Part shown: piece after piece, positions 36,000 through 46,853 of the stretch
Numbering within the stretch: position 1 is the stretch's first letter
How the letters are laid out: the number at the start of each line of letters is the position of its first letter
Assembly (NCBI RefSeq): GCF_022539505.1
Contig: NC_061512.1
Span: 253,286,510 to 253,350,509 of the forward strand
Length of the DNA: 64,000 bases
Source of the DNA: Lolium rigidum
Lineage: Eukaryota; Streptophyta; Magnoliopsida; Poales; Poaceae
Direction of reading: 5' to 3'
Translations under genes and position numbers: made by a program
The notes under the pieces: generated by a model
What the model was told of the DNA's origin: nothing
What the model saw: only the letters and a program-made list of their open reading frames with translations
The model's database searches: none

Positions 36000-38640
36000 C
36001 TCAAAAAGTAATCTCACGACAGGTGTTTATGGCGAGAGAAAATGCCTCCACCAACGAGTTGAGTACCTCAATTGGTCGGGGCAAGACATCGGCTTCACCA
36101 TAGCGGACCACCCGCAGCAAGTTCCTCGACCGGGGCGGTCGGCACTCATTTTGCCGGCGATTATCGCGAGGATTTGACGTTTCTCGAGTATTCATAGATG
36201 GTGGCAGCAGCTTAAACCTCATGTATGCGGATACATTGAGGAAGATGAACATATCCTTAGCAAACCCGAAGCCAACGGACACAAGGTTCCACGGAATCAC
36301 ACCGGAGAAACCAAGTTACCCATTGGGGAAGATCAACCTCGACGTTCGAGTTTGGAACCGAGAAAATTATAGAATCGAGAAACTGGAGTTTGAAGTCGTG
36401 GATTTTCCATCGCGATGCCACGCTTTGTTGGGACGACCAGCATACGCTAGATTTATGGCGGTACCACACTATACATACACGTTATGGAGATTGCACTGGA
36501 CCCAAGGGACCAATCACGGTCAAAGGGAGTTTTGCCTTAGCGGATAAGTGCGACAAGGATTTCCATCGGTTATCGAAACCTTCGGGATGCAAGCTGAATA
36601 CTTGGCGTCGAAGAGCATGGTCGATTACGACGTATTGCCGGACGTCGGAAGGCCAAATAAAGAATCAACTTTCAACACGAGAGAAAAATTCTAAGGAGGT
36701 GCAGATTCACCCGACGGATCCAAAAAGACGACATCCATTGCAAACAACATGGATATCGCATAGGAAAGCGCGCTCGTCGAGTTCCTCCGTGAGAAGCTGG
36801 AAAATCTTCGCATGGTGTCCAGCTGACATGCCGGGAGTACCCGGGGAACTTGCCGAGCACCACCTAAATTTGGATCCAACGGCGAAACCAATCGAGACAA
36901 CCTTTGCGGCGTTTTTCGGAACCAAACCGCAAATCCATGCTATCAGAAATAAATCGACTAGAGGAAGCTGGTTTTATCGGAGAGATATCTACGAAGCCAC
37001 ATGGGTAGCTAACCCGGTGATGGTGCCGAAGAAAAACACGACAGTCCTTCGCATGTGCGTCGACTTTACGTGTCTCAACAAACATTGCCCTAAGGATCAC
37101 TTTCCCCTCCCAAGGATCGATCAAATTATCGACTCCACGGCGAGGTTGTGAACGTCTTTCCTTTTTGGATGCATACTCGGCTATAACCAGATCAGATTAA
37201 AAGAAGATGATGAAGCCAAAACAGCGTTTATTACACCTTACGGCGTGTTTTGCTACAAGACAATGCCCTTCGGTCTAAAAAATGCGGGAGCAACATATCA
37301 GAGGATGATGCAGAAGTGTTTAGCAACACAGATTGGGAAAAACGTGCAAGTATACATCGATGATGTCGTCATAACATCAAAAAAGGGAGCAACGCTGATC
37401 GAGGATCTCAAAGAAACTTTTGACAACCTCGACAAATTCTGCCTCAAGGCTGAACCCGACGAAGTGTTCTTTTGGCGTCCCGGCGGGAGAACTTACGGGG
37501 TTTCTAGTTTCAGCAAGAGGGATTGAAGCAAATCCCGACAAAATACAAGCCATAGTAACAATGAGGAAGCCAACGAAGTTGAAGGAAATACGGCAGCTAA
37601 GCCGGGCGAGTCGCGGCTTTGAGCGGATTCGTCGCCGGGTTAGGAGAAAAGCGTTACCATTTTATGCGCGATAAAACAAGGAGATAAATTCCGGTGGAAC
37701 GAAGAAGCCGACAAAGCTTTCGAGGATGCGAAGCGAAAAATCTCGACACCACCAATCTCGGTAGCTCCAAAGGAAAAGGAACCTCTCCTGCTGTATATTG
37801 CAGCTACACCCCAAGTGGTTAGCACGGTGTTAGTTGTCGAAAGAGAAGAAGAAGGGAAAATCCATGGAGTGCGGCGACCGGTATACTTCGTGAGCGAAGT
37901 CTTGTCGCCCTCAAAACAAAGGTACCCTCGGTACCAAAAGCTAGCATATGGAGTGTTCACGACGGCACGAAAATTGCGTCACTATTTTTCGGCACACCCG
38001 ATCATAGTGGTCAATGAAGCTCCTTTGTCAAACATGCTTGAACAACCCGGAAGCCACGGGTCGTGTCTCCCTTTGGGGAATAGAACTTTCCCCTCGGGAC
38101 ATCACGTACGAAAAAGAAAAGCAATAAAGTCGCAAATACTACCGGACTTCATCGCGAGTGGATGGAGTTGCAAAATACGAGGACCCCAGATTTATCGAGA
38201 ACACTGGACTATGAACTTCGATGGGTCCAAGAGGCTAGAAGGGGCTGGCGCGGGAGTAGTACTCATATCACACTGAAGGCGACAAGTTGAAGTACATCCT
38301 TCGGATGACGTTCCCTAACGCATCCAACAATGAAGCGGAATATGAGGCTCTCATACACGGGATGAAGATGGCGAAAGCTACGGAGCAACTCGACTAAAAA
38401 TCTTTGGCGACTCACGGTTGGTAGCTCGGCCAAGTTATGAACCAATGTGACGCGATCAATGATAGCATGACGGCATACAAGGAGGTGTACAATGAGCTCG
38501 AGAAATTGTTCGATGGATGCGAAGTAAATCATATTAGCGAGATTGAGCAACGACGAAGCCGACGTTCTTGCAAACATCGGGTCGCGGTGCCTTGCAGTCC
38601 CACCAGGTGTATTTTGGGAAGAGATAACAGAGAGATCCAC
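36000..38640 (+). pseudogene. Tat protease, reverse transcriptase and RNase H, frames broken
   Basis: Protease: FIDGGSSLNLMYADTL at about 36190, then CHALLGRPAYARFMAV at about 36418. RT: PVMVPKKNTTVLRMCVDFT, HFPLPRIDQIIDSTA, YKTMPFGLKNAGATYQRMM and the catalytic YIDDVVI at about 37353. RNase H: ISTPPISVAPKEKEPLLL-type linker, YFVSEVLSP, then WTMNFDGSKRLEGAGAGVV at about 38206 and LAVPPGVFWEEI at about 38592. The order RT-RNase H is that of Gypsy elements. At least six frame changes lie between 36390 and 38640; the one at 37669 is GCGCGATAAAACAA where YALIKQ needs an additional base (CTG for CG). Confidence 0.88.
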
Positions 38641-38899
38641 TGAGACGACAAAATCAAAAAAGAAGGAGAAGAAACCCTCGGGGGCTATCAAGGAGAAGCA
38701 AGAGGAAGAAGAAGAAGAGCAAGACCTGGTCCTAGTAATACAGATACCATGGATGCAGCCATACATATCATATATCCTCAGGAAAGAAATACGAGATGAT
38801 CCAGTTGAGGCAAGGCGAGTAATTCGACGCTCCAAAGCTTTCACGGTGGTTAAGGGAGAATTATATAAGCGAAGTATTTCAGGCGTCTTGCAAAGGTGC

Positions 38900-39990
38900 G
38901 TTACACCGAAGAAGGAAGAATAATTCTAAAGGACGTACATGAAGGAATATGTGGCCACCACGCAAGTAGTCGAGCTATCGCAGCCAAGGTTTTTCGGGCG
39001 AGGATTCTGCTGGTTGACGAGCAATGAGAGGACGCTAAGGACATAGTACGAACTTGCGACGCGTGTCAAAGGTTTGCCGCAAAACCTCACTCTCCGAGCG
39101 GCGAGCTAGCACCAATACCTTTGTCATGGCCCTTTGCACAATGGGGACTCGACATGGTAGGCAAGTTACACAAATCGTCGCCGAGGAGGAAAGGAATACA
39201 TGCTAGTAGCTGTCGACAAATTCACAAAGTGGATAGAAGCGAAGCCGATAAATTCACCGGACGGAGCATCTGCGATAAAATTCATAAAAGACGTCGTCTT
39301 CGATTTGGAGTGCCCCACGGCATCGTCACGGACAACGGCGGCAACTTCACGTCCAATGAATTCAAAGACTATTGCGAAGAGGTGGGTATCAAGCTGAACT
39401 TTGCATCGGTTGCACATCCTCAAACCAATGGGCAAGTCGAGAAAGCCAATGGCATCATACGCAATGGCATCAAGAAGCGCTTGTTAGGACCACTAGAAAA
39501 AGCTCGACATACATGGCCTGAAGAACTACCAAGTGTGTTGTGGAGCATCCGAACAACTCCAAATACAGCGACACAGGAAACTCCATTTTTTCTGGTACAT
39601 GGAGCAGAAGCAGTATTGCCAATCGAGATAGAGCACAACTCTCCACGTGTCGCGGAGTATGACGAAGAAAAGTCGAGAAAAGCGCTAGAAGATGATGTGG
39701 ACGCACTTGATGAAGCTCGAGATGAAGTATTGTCTCGAGTAACCAAATATCAACAGGACTTGAAGAATTACCATAGTCGACGTTTGCGGCCAAGATCTTT
39801 TCGGGTGGGCGACCTAGTTCTTCGGCTCACGCAAAAAAGTCATGAAAAACTCGAGTCACCATGGCTCGGCCCTTACATCGTCACGGAAGTAATCGGAGGA
39901 GGAGCATACGGGATAAAGGACAAGAAGACGGGGGTGGAGGAACCAAACCCCTGGAACGTGGCGCAACTCGGGCGGTTCTACGCCTAGAGT
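38900..39990 (+). pseudogene. Tat integrase
   Basis: The zinc-binding HHCC region is at about 38945-39080 (GHHAS ... CDACQRFAAKPHSP). The core has D in GLDMVG (39150), D in VTDNGGNFTS (39330) and E in QVEKANGII (39435), giving DDE. The C-terminal part (VGDLVLRLTQKSHEKLESP, then WNVAQLGRFYA, stop 39985-39987) is the conserved end of Gypsy integrases. The segment from 39121 to 39987 is one frame except around 39190-39300, where the WIEAKPINSPDGASAIKF piece lies in another frame. Confidence 0.9.
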
Positions 39991-40465
39991 CGAAATATAG
40001 TCCTTGTAAAACTTCAATGTACTGAAACGCCCGCGAGTTTTCAGACGCACTCTTTTCCTTTTTCGGGGCACCGAGTGGGGCCGGAGAAGGTTTTTAATGA
40101 GGCGGGCTCGCGGTGCTGCAATATAATAAAGATAGTGGCTATATCACCTTTTTCTTTATCAACGTGACCAAAGTCATCGCTCAGACGAATTTCAATATAG
40201 TTCATCGATGAAAGAAGAAAAAAACCTTGCCTTGGTATTCAAATACCTCGTGAGTCAATAAAAATACAAAATAGTACTCAGTAAAAGCTCGGGGGCTCAT
40301 ATTTGCCTTCAAAATATAAATGCCTTGGTCCACAACCTCGCAAATATACAAATATAGTAAAAAGTCACCGAAACACTCGGGGGCTAGACAAACATAGAAA
40401 TATAATGGTTGCTTTACAATATAGTCATGGACTACAAAGAAGAAATTTCTACAAGAAGAAAATAA
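39988..40465 (+). other. Spacer between integrase and antisense genes
   Basis: No protein seen on either strand. Two purine-rich words AAGCTCGGGGGCTCA (about 40288) and ACACTCGGGGGCTAG (about 40374) resemble the polypurine tract of this element. Confidence 0.6.
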
Positions 40466-41447
40466 CTAGTCTTGATTCAGTATGTCATCAAGAGTAACTC
40501 GTTCTCTTCGGGAGCGAGCACCAAGAAAATCGGCATAATGGCCATCGGCAAAAAAGTCGGCATCCATCCGAAGGAGGTCCTCAATCATTTCTTCGGCTAT
40601 AGGTGTAACCTTCGTGTTAATCCTATCAACACCAACTCTCCGACGTTTTACCTTTTGATGAACCCTCTCGACAACTTGGGCAAGGTCAAGCTTCGAGTGG
40701 CGGATCCGGAGCATGATAAGGGCAAATCGGCACCGGCTACCGGTTGTGCTTTGACAAAATCATGGATACTGCGAGCATCCTTGAACCTTTCCATCAATTC
40801 GGGAAGAGTTTTTGGTGGGACATTCGAGGAAACATGGAGTTGTAAACCATGGATAAGGTTTTGGTACGAAGTGAAGGAAATCACGGGTTTGAGAGGTACG
40901 ATCCTGAAATCCAGTAATTTGGCGGGTCCTCTCCGGAGTGGCCCAAAACAAAGAACCATGGTCCAAGGAAAGATTGACAAGGAGGTTTGTCCTAGTGTTT
41001 ACCCTCTCTTCCTCGGCGGCGACATCAATAAAGGCACCTATCAACACAACGAAGGGACAACCTTTAGGAGACAATGGCATGAAGATGAAAGATATCACAA
41101 GACGAGACAAACATACCCGACATATACTGCACTGGCTTCATTCATTAACTCGAGCATGAAATTTTCTCGAGTGACCGCTTTTCGGCTTCGAAACGGCAAT
41201 CTCCTTAGCGACCACGGCCTCGCGGGCTTGCTGAAGGGCAACTTTTTCGGCTTCAGATGATTTACGAGACTGCTCCATCATCACAAGTGTTTGCTTTTCG
41301 CATACTGAAGTTGCTGTCGAAGCTCATCCAAGTCTTGCGACAAGGTATCATCGACGAGTGCGGTATCGATAGCTGAGTTCTCTCCGCGCGGGAAGAAGGC
41401 GAAGCATTGGAAGGAGTAGGAATTGGAGTGTAGTTACCAAATATCAA
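40466..41447 (-). CDS. Second antisense coding segment of Tat element
   Basis: An acceptor TTTAAATTTCAG at 41448 opens a frame LIFGNYTPIPTPSNASPSS. Coiled-coil-like words follow in shifting frames (QDLDELRQQLQYAKSKH; MMEQSRKSSEAEKVALQQA). At the end, 40714-40466 reads VTPIAEEMIEDLLRMDADF and ARSRRERVTLDDILNQD, then stop. The acidic DxDFF...LDDIL ending looks like a conserved C-terminus. It may be the downstream part of the same antisense transcript as 41643-44361 or a separate gene. I do not know a function. Confidence 0.45.
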
Positions 41448-41642
41448 CTGAAATTTAAACAGAACAACATCAAAAAAAACAGGCAAAAGATAGAGTTCTT
41501 CATTAATCTCTTGGGAATAATTACAAGGGCACTACAGTGGAGCTAAGGAAATACGTGTCGCCAAAAGACTACTTTGGCGACAAGAGCAAAAGAAGCGAAA
41601 GAAAAACAGAGGCATGCAACTAGACCTCCGGCCTTGACGAAC

Positions 41643-44361
41643 TAGGAGTCGACGTTGGCTTGATCCCGAGATACGCCAAGATTTTCTTCGTATTGGGCTT
41701 GGCCGCCTTCATCAGTGACTTCCACCTCGGCCTGCTCTATCGATCGGTGTCGCCAACCTTCGTCCAGTCGAGAGTCTGCTGACTGTCAGCAACCAGAGCA
41801 ACAGTATTTTCAACGGCTACCTTCATGTTCTCATGGCGCATTTTCAGCCCAAGATCTTCTGATGTATTGAAAAGCTTGGCAAGGTCAAGGAAAGTCGAAG
41901 GTTCCTCTTTCTTCGGGAAGAAGTAGGGGAACAACGCCGACAAAGCCCCACTAGCATTGGCCACGCCTTCACGAATTTCGCGTCCATGGAGCTCCAAAGA
42001 GAAAGTGCGTCAAGGAGAGGGTCATTGACGGGATTCTCCGGATCATAATCTTGTCCTGTTTGGGCTGACACACGAGACAACATATTAGTCGAAAATCAAG
42101 ACACGAGAAACGCAACAAAATAGAAGAAATTGAGGATATTACTCGGCGTACGTCGACATTGCGACTTCAAACGCTTGATGACCCCTTGCTCACGTGCAGC
42201 TTTGTGCGGTTTTACGCTCGTGTAAGGCAGATTCAGCATCTTTGAGCCTTTGCTTGCAATTCTTCGACACTAGCGGCCTTTGCTTTAGCATCATCAGCTT
42301 CAGCTCTAGCTTCGCTAGCGGCAAGCTCAGCCTTCTTACGAGCCGTCTCACTTTGCTCGAGTTTTCGAGCAAGTGTCTCGGCACGTTGGTTAGCTTCCGC
42401 AAGTTTTTCTGTTGAGAAAGGAAAAGGAAGAGAAGAAAGATCAAAAATAGCGACAAGCGAGCAGGAGTAAAAAACCAAGGAAAAACAGGCAAGTATAAAA
42501 GTCGTTACCTTCGGCTCTGCTGGCATACTCGCGGTACCCAATAAATTGGGACCCGATGCGGATAAGATCCTTGATCATAGAGTCTGTCAAAGAAGAAGGA
42601 AAGAAGGGGAAAAACTTCGGCATTACACAAAGTAAGGGTCCACAAAAGCAAAATAGAGGAAATATAGATCTCGATAAACTTACATCATCCAAGAGCTGCG
42701 AGGAAGAGCTGCCCAATTGAGGAGGAGGCTCAACGATCATTTCAACCCTTGCCCTTTTTGGCGAAGGGACAAGGGGGCTTGACGGTGGAGTAGTGGTGAC
42801 GACGTTTTGTTGAGGAGGCGATGTTTCATCTCCTTCGACTAGCGTGTACGAAACAAGTACAGTACGTGACGTGCTTGTCCGAGGAGCCACGTCAGTAACT
42901 GGTACTTCTTCTTCCTCATCGCTAGTGAACAAAAAAGTCGACAGTATAAAAAGCAAGACAATATAAATATTTCGAGTACAAAAAAAGGGGGGAGAGATAA
43001 AATCGACTTACGAGCTGATGAGGGATTCAACATAAGGATCGTAAGCTGACCTCGGATGAGAAGGAACAACTTCTTCAGCCTTAGAAATGCCAGAATCCTC
43101 GGCATCAGTCCTTTTCCTTTTGTTCTTGGGAGAGACAGCAGGAGGAAGGGACTCAGTTGATTCACTGGCCTCAGATTCAATTTCTTGCCCATGGGAAGCC
43201 GCAGATTTGTGAGAACCCGCGACTTCACTTTCAGGAACAGAAGAGCCTTGAGTATCGTCGGCAACGACGGTCATTTCTTCGACCTCTCCACCCTCAGGAA
43301 GAGGAGGAAGGGAAGTTATACTAGGATGGTCCTGAAAAAATAGAAACCAAAGAAAACGTAAAGAGATGACAATACAATGAGATGCAGAAAAAAAGGCGCA
43401 ACAAGATAAAAATGCGGAAAGACAAAATACCTTGGGGAGTGGATTGGTGGAGTCTGTATGGTTCCACGCGACAAGAAGAAGGAAGCTGGATCTTTGCCCG
43501 AGCGAGAAAGTCTTCGAACCAACTTCTCCAAGTCCTTGGTGGAAAGGTCACCGGAGATTACGTTGGCGTCATTTTCACCGAGTACGTCCAAAGGGGATTT
43601 TTGCGAGCTCCGAAGAGGCTGCACTCTAATCCTAAGGAAGTAAGCGATGATTTGAACACCGGATAGCTCCTTGCCTCGAGTATTTTGAAGCTGGCGAATG
43701 CGAGACATGAGCGCCTCTGTCGCCTTTTCTCTTCCTCAGAAGCTTCGGCATCCCAGGAGCGACGGCGCTGAATTTTGGCATTCCCGTCGAAGGGAATTAT
43801 GTTGTGCTCAACGGAGTTGGCGCTTTCTTCGTGAATGTAAAGCCACCTCTTGCGCCATCCTTGGACGGAATCAGGAAACTTGACGTCGAAATAATCGACA
43901 TCAGTACGAACACAGATAACAACGCCACCTATGTTATAAGTGACGTTGTGGGAGCCATTGCGGCGGATGCAGAAGATGCGTTTCCAAAGAGCCCAATTAG
44001 GAGTGACTCCAAGAAAGCATTCGCAAAGGGTGATAAAAATAGAAATGTGAAGGATGGAATTGGGGGTCAGATGATGCAATTGAATCCCATAAACGAAAAG
44101 AAGGCCGCGGAGGAAATCATGAATTGGAGGCGAAAGGCCGCGGATCAGATGGTCAACAAAACTAACCCGATACTCCATTGGAGGCTTGGGATAGCTTTCT
44201 TCACTAGGAAAGCGGATGGCGCCTTCCTTCTTCATCAGGCCAAGCCTTTTCATCAGGTTGGCGTCTTGATTGGAGATTTTGGATCTCTCCCACTCAAGAT
44301 CTTCAGCGGCCATCGCGGACTCTGGAGTGCTGTGGCGAGTTAGGCGCACGCGCGGTGGCAT
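41643..44361 (-). CDS. Antisense six-exon gene carried by Tat element (PF04195-like)
   Basis: Exons on the minus strand: 44361-43431, 43331-43012, 42921-42684, 42583-42509, 42408-42143 and 42064-41643, all with GT-AG borders. Exon 1 starts MPPRVRLTRHSTPESAMAA; its middle (FLRGLLFVYGIQLHHLTPN, ITLCECFLGVTPNWALWKR) matches the PF04195 'putative gypsy type transposon' domain. Exon 2 has an acidic region and a basic KNKRKR, exon 3 is Pro/Ser-rich, and exon 5 is a long coiled coil (KLAEANQRAETLARKLEQS). Exon 6 ends NVDS. The KNKRKR could be a nuclear signal. The partial copy at 76-2800 keeps all splice dinucleotides. Some one-base frame changes remain in exon 1. The role in the element's life cycle is unknown. 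Confidence 0.72.
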
Positions 44362-44481
44362 CAACGGCAATGGGCGGAGCAATGTATGCGAGTGCGGAAA
44401 AATCAGAGAAACTTGGGCGCAGAGGAAGTTTTGCGAAGAGGAACAGGTGAGCGGCGCAAGCAAGGGGATGAACGGAGGTTG

Positions 44482-45748
44482 AAGAAAGGTTTATATAAGA
44501 ATTAGGGGTCGCAGTGTACCGTTGGATGAGGAAATCGTGTGGTGAGAATGGATCTTCTAGATTCAAGGGCAAAAAAGTATTTTTACTGGGATAGGCGTTA
44601 CCGTACGTGCGCCAGAAAAAGCGGAGGACGTGTGTCCCCCACTTGCACGATGTGCCAACGTGGTGGAAACGATGGACCCACAAAGCAGAAAAATCTCGAC
44701 CATTGATACAGTTGAAGAAAATTTGACAAGGGAAAATACGTCGACAAGAAAAATAAAAGAAGAATGGCGACAGGTTACGTTATTTGAATATTTCGGGAGC
44801 CTTTGGACAGAAACAAGTTTTTGCCCAAATGCTCGGGGGCTACTTTGGAAAAAAAGGAAAATTTCGAGTATGACAATATAGAAAATGTTGAGCCTACAGT
44901 CAAGCACAAGTTCTTGGCTGTAGCCTCGGGGGCTACTCCCATTGAGAGCGCTGTTCGCGCACCCGAAAGATAAAAAAAAAGAGAGAGAGAAGAAGAAGAG
45001 AAAAGAGTTCATATTGAAAGGTAATGACAATATAGTTACAAAGTGGACTAAAATGTTGAGCCTACAACCAAGCACAAGTTCTTGGCTGTAGCCTCGGGGG
45101 CTACTCCCATCGGGAACGCTGTTCGCGTACCCGATGAAATTAACAAAGGAAAAATAGAACAAGCAAGAGGCGTATATTTCGAGTTATCATTAACTCTCCA
45201 TATACTCCCATCGGGAAAGCAATATAAGTCATATTTGACTCGATAAAATGTGCCATTCCAACAGCCGGAAAAGCACTCGACAATATATTCTCGAACGCCG
45301 AAGTTGCGATCAATTTCCGAATGCCGCAAAATTGCGAAGGTAAGACCCCGGACCTATTCTGCCGGGCGTGGCATCGCCGAAGACTGCGCTCTGCTACTTT
45401 TATCCGTATCAACGGATACGAAGAAAAATCCTAACGGACGCGTTAGGTACTCGATAAATTTAACCGGGACTCGACGGAATGGTAAGACCTTAAGCGGCGC
45501 CCGTCGAAGTTTACACCGATATCCCGAAATCATGTCCGGGGACGTGATTTTGAAGTAGGTTTTTGCGGATTGCCACTAGAGCAGTTAACTAGTACCTGAT
45601 CCGTCAGATGAACTAGCCCCAACTACCAATATCCCTGTACAATATAGAATTTTATGAGAAAAAGTATAAAAGTTAAGAGCTTTCGAGTAAAAATAAACAG
45701 TAGAGATTTTCCCTGACTCTATGATTCAAGCAAAATCTCGGGGGCTAC
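44482..45748 (+). other. Non-coding 3' part of Tat element with PPT-like repeats
   Basis: Aligned with 2900-4189 of the partial copy. Two tandem 80-bp units containing TGGCTGTAGCCTCGGGGGC lie at about 44889-44968 and 45057-45140. The true polypurine tract AATCTCGGGGGCTAC is at about 45734-45748, beside the LTR. No protein is seen. Confidence 0.8.
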
Positions 45749-46133
45749 TGACATAGGCATCCCAAATGGGCCTGCCTAATATAGTACCCGGGGTTTATTG
45801 AAGGCCCACTACCCGAAGAATAAGAAGACTCGAGAGCCCAAGATGTATTTAAGGAAAAGATAGAGTTGTAATAGGAAGTGTTATTTGTAATCTGGCGGGA
45901 TGAGTTAGAAACCATCCCGGACTCCGTAATCCTTGTATAGCACGAATCCCTCGGCTCCACCTATATAAAGGGGGGTCGAGGGACGAGAAGATCATCGAAT
46001 CATTGTCTGCAGACCCTAGTTTTCATATTCGTCGAGTACTTTTCGGCTGAAACCTTCGAGATCTACTTGCCCTCTACTTCTAACTAAACCCTAGCCTACA
46101 ATCCATAGGCATTGACAAGTTAACCCCTTGTCA
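45749..46133 (+). repeat. 3' LTR of Tat element
   Basis: 385 bp, nearly identical to 33158-33542. TATA box at about 45962. Confidence 0.95.
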
Positions 46134-46138
46134 CTCAT

Positions 46139-46688
46139 CACTCCGGAGGCGACCATGGCGGTGTAGAGTCCTCCGGGAGATGAATCCCCTCTCCGGCAGG
46201 GTGCCGGAGGAGATCTCCAGAATCCCCCGAGATGGGATCGGCGGCGGCGGCGTCTCAGTAAGGTTTTCCGTATCGTGGTTTTTCGCCTCAGGGGTTTCGC
46301 GACGGAGGCTTTAAGTAGGCGGAAGGGCAGAGTCGGGGGGCTAACGAGGGGCCCACACCGCAGGGCGGCGCGGGCCACCCCTTGGCCGCGCGGCCCTATG
46401 GTCTGGCCACCTCGTGGCCCCACTTCGTATGTTCTTCGGTCTTCTGGAAGCTCCGTGGAAAAATAGGCCCCTGGGTCTTCGTTTCGTCCAATTCCGAGAA
46501 TATTTCGTTACTAGGATTTCTGAAACCAAAAACAGCGTAGAAAACAGGAACCGGCACTTCGGCATCTTGTTAATAGGTTAGTTCCAGAAAATGCACGAAT
46601 ATGACATAAAGTGTGCATAAAACATGTAGGTATCATCAATAATATGGCATAGAACATAAGAAATTATCGATACGTCGGAGACGTATCA
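46139..46688 (-). repeat. LTR of Athila-type element 1, part 2
   Basis: Continues the LTR interrupted at 33157 and matches 26594-27138. It ends GAGACGTATCA, followed by the target duplication TCCAC. Confidence 0.95.
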
Positions 46689-46693
46689 TCCAC

Positions 46694-46853
46694 CAAGAGC
46701 TGCACTGGTCTAGTGTCTCGACCAAGGAGATCACCAAGTAGTCGAGCGAGCCAGAGCGCCTGAGTGCAAGCGGTAGAGGCCGCTATGTACTCAGCCTCAC
46801 AGCTGGACATGGCCACCACCTGCTGCTTGATCGACTGCCAGCTCACGAGGCAC
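46694..46853 (-). pseudogene. Copia RNase H, middle piece
   Basis: Only about 160 bp of Copia lies between two insertions. It reads SWQSIKQQVVAMSSCEAEY, then IAASTACTQALWLARLLGD and PVQLLVD. It contains the SSxEAEY RNase H signature. The upstream piece ends at 56650 and the downstream piece resumes at 25542. Confidence 0.95.

Larger units (their letters stand above)
33158..46133 (+). mobile_element. Tat-lineage Gypsy LTR retrotransposon, full length, young
   Basis: The two 385-bp LTRs (33158-33542 and 45749-46133) differ by one substitution and two single-base indels as I read them. The target duplication CTCAT is at 33153-33157 and 46134-46138. Gag, protease, RT, RNase H and integrase follow in Gypsy order on the plus strand, then a spacer and antisense genes (40466-44361), a repeat-rich non-coding part and a purine tract. 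Grande/RIRE2-type Tat elements are known to carry extra ORFs of this kind. The frames of gag-pol are broken many times, which is surprising for such similar LTRs. Confidence 0.96.
25543..46688 (-). mobile_element. Athila-type non-autonomous Gypsy element 1 (carries the Tat insertion)
   Basis: LTRs of 1596 bp (25543-27138) and about 1602 bp (32106-33157 plus 46139-46688) start TGATGGCGTGTATTTC and end GAGACGTATCA. The target duplication TCCAC is at 25538-25542 and 46689-46693. Read on the minus strand, a tRNA-Asp primer site follows the right LTR, then gag, protease, a long non-coding part and a purine tract. No reverse transcriptase, RNase H or integrase words are found in the 5-kb interior, so it depends on another element for copying. 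The family name is not certain; Triticeae elements such as Sabrina have this layout. Confidence 0.95.

Noticed and set aside
40472..41260. 262-residue plus-strand open frame in the Tat element
   Set aside because: No recognisable motif; the minus strand has coiled-coil text and a better-defined C-terminus.
46091..46466. Open frames on both strands over GC-rich LTR parts (also at 26590-26923, 47075-47443 and 55472-55847)
   Set aside because: They repeat in every LTR copy and follow from the GC-rich hairpin; no protein features.
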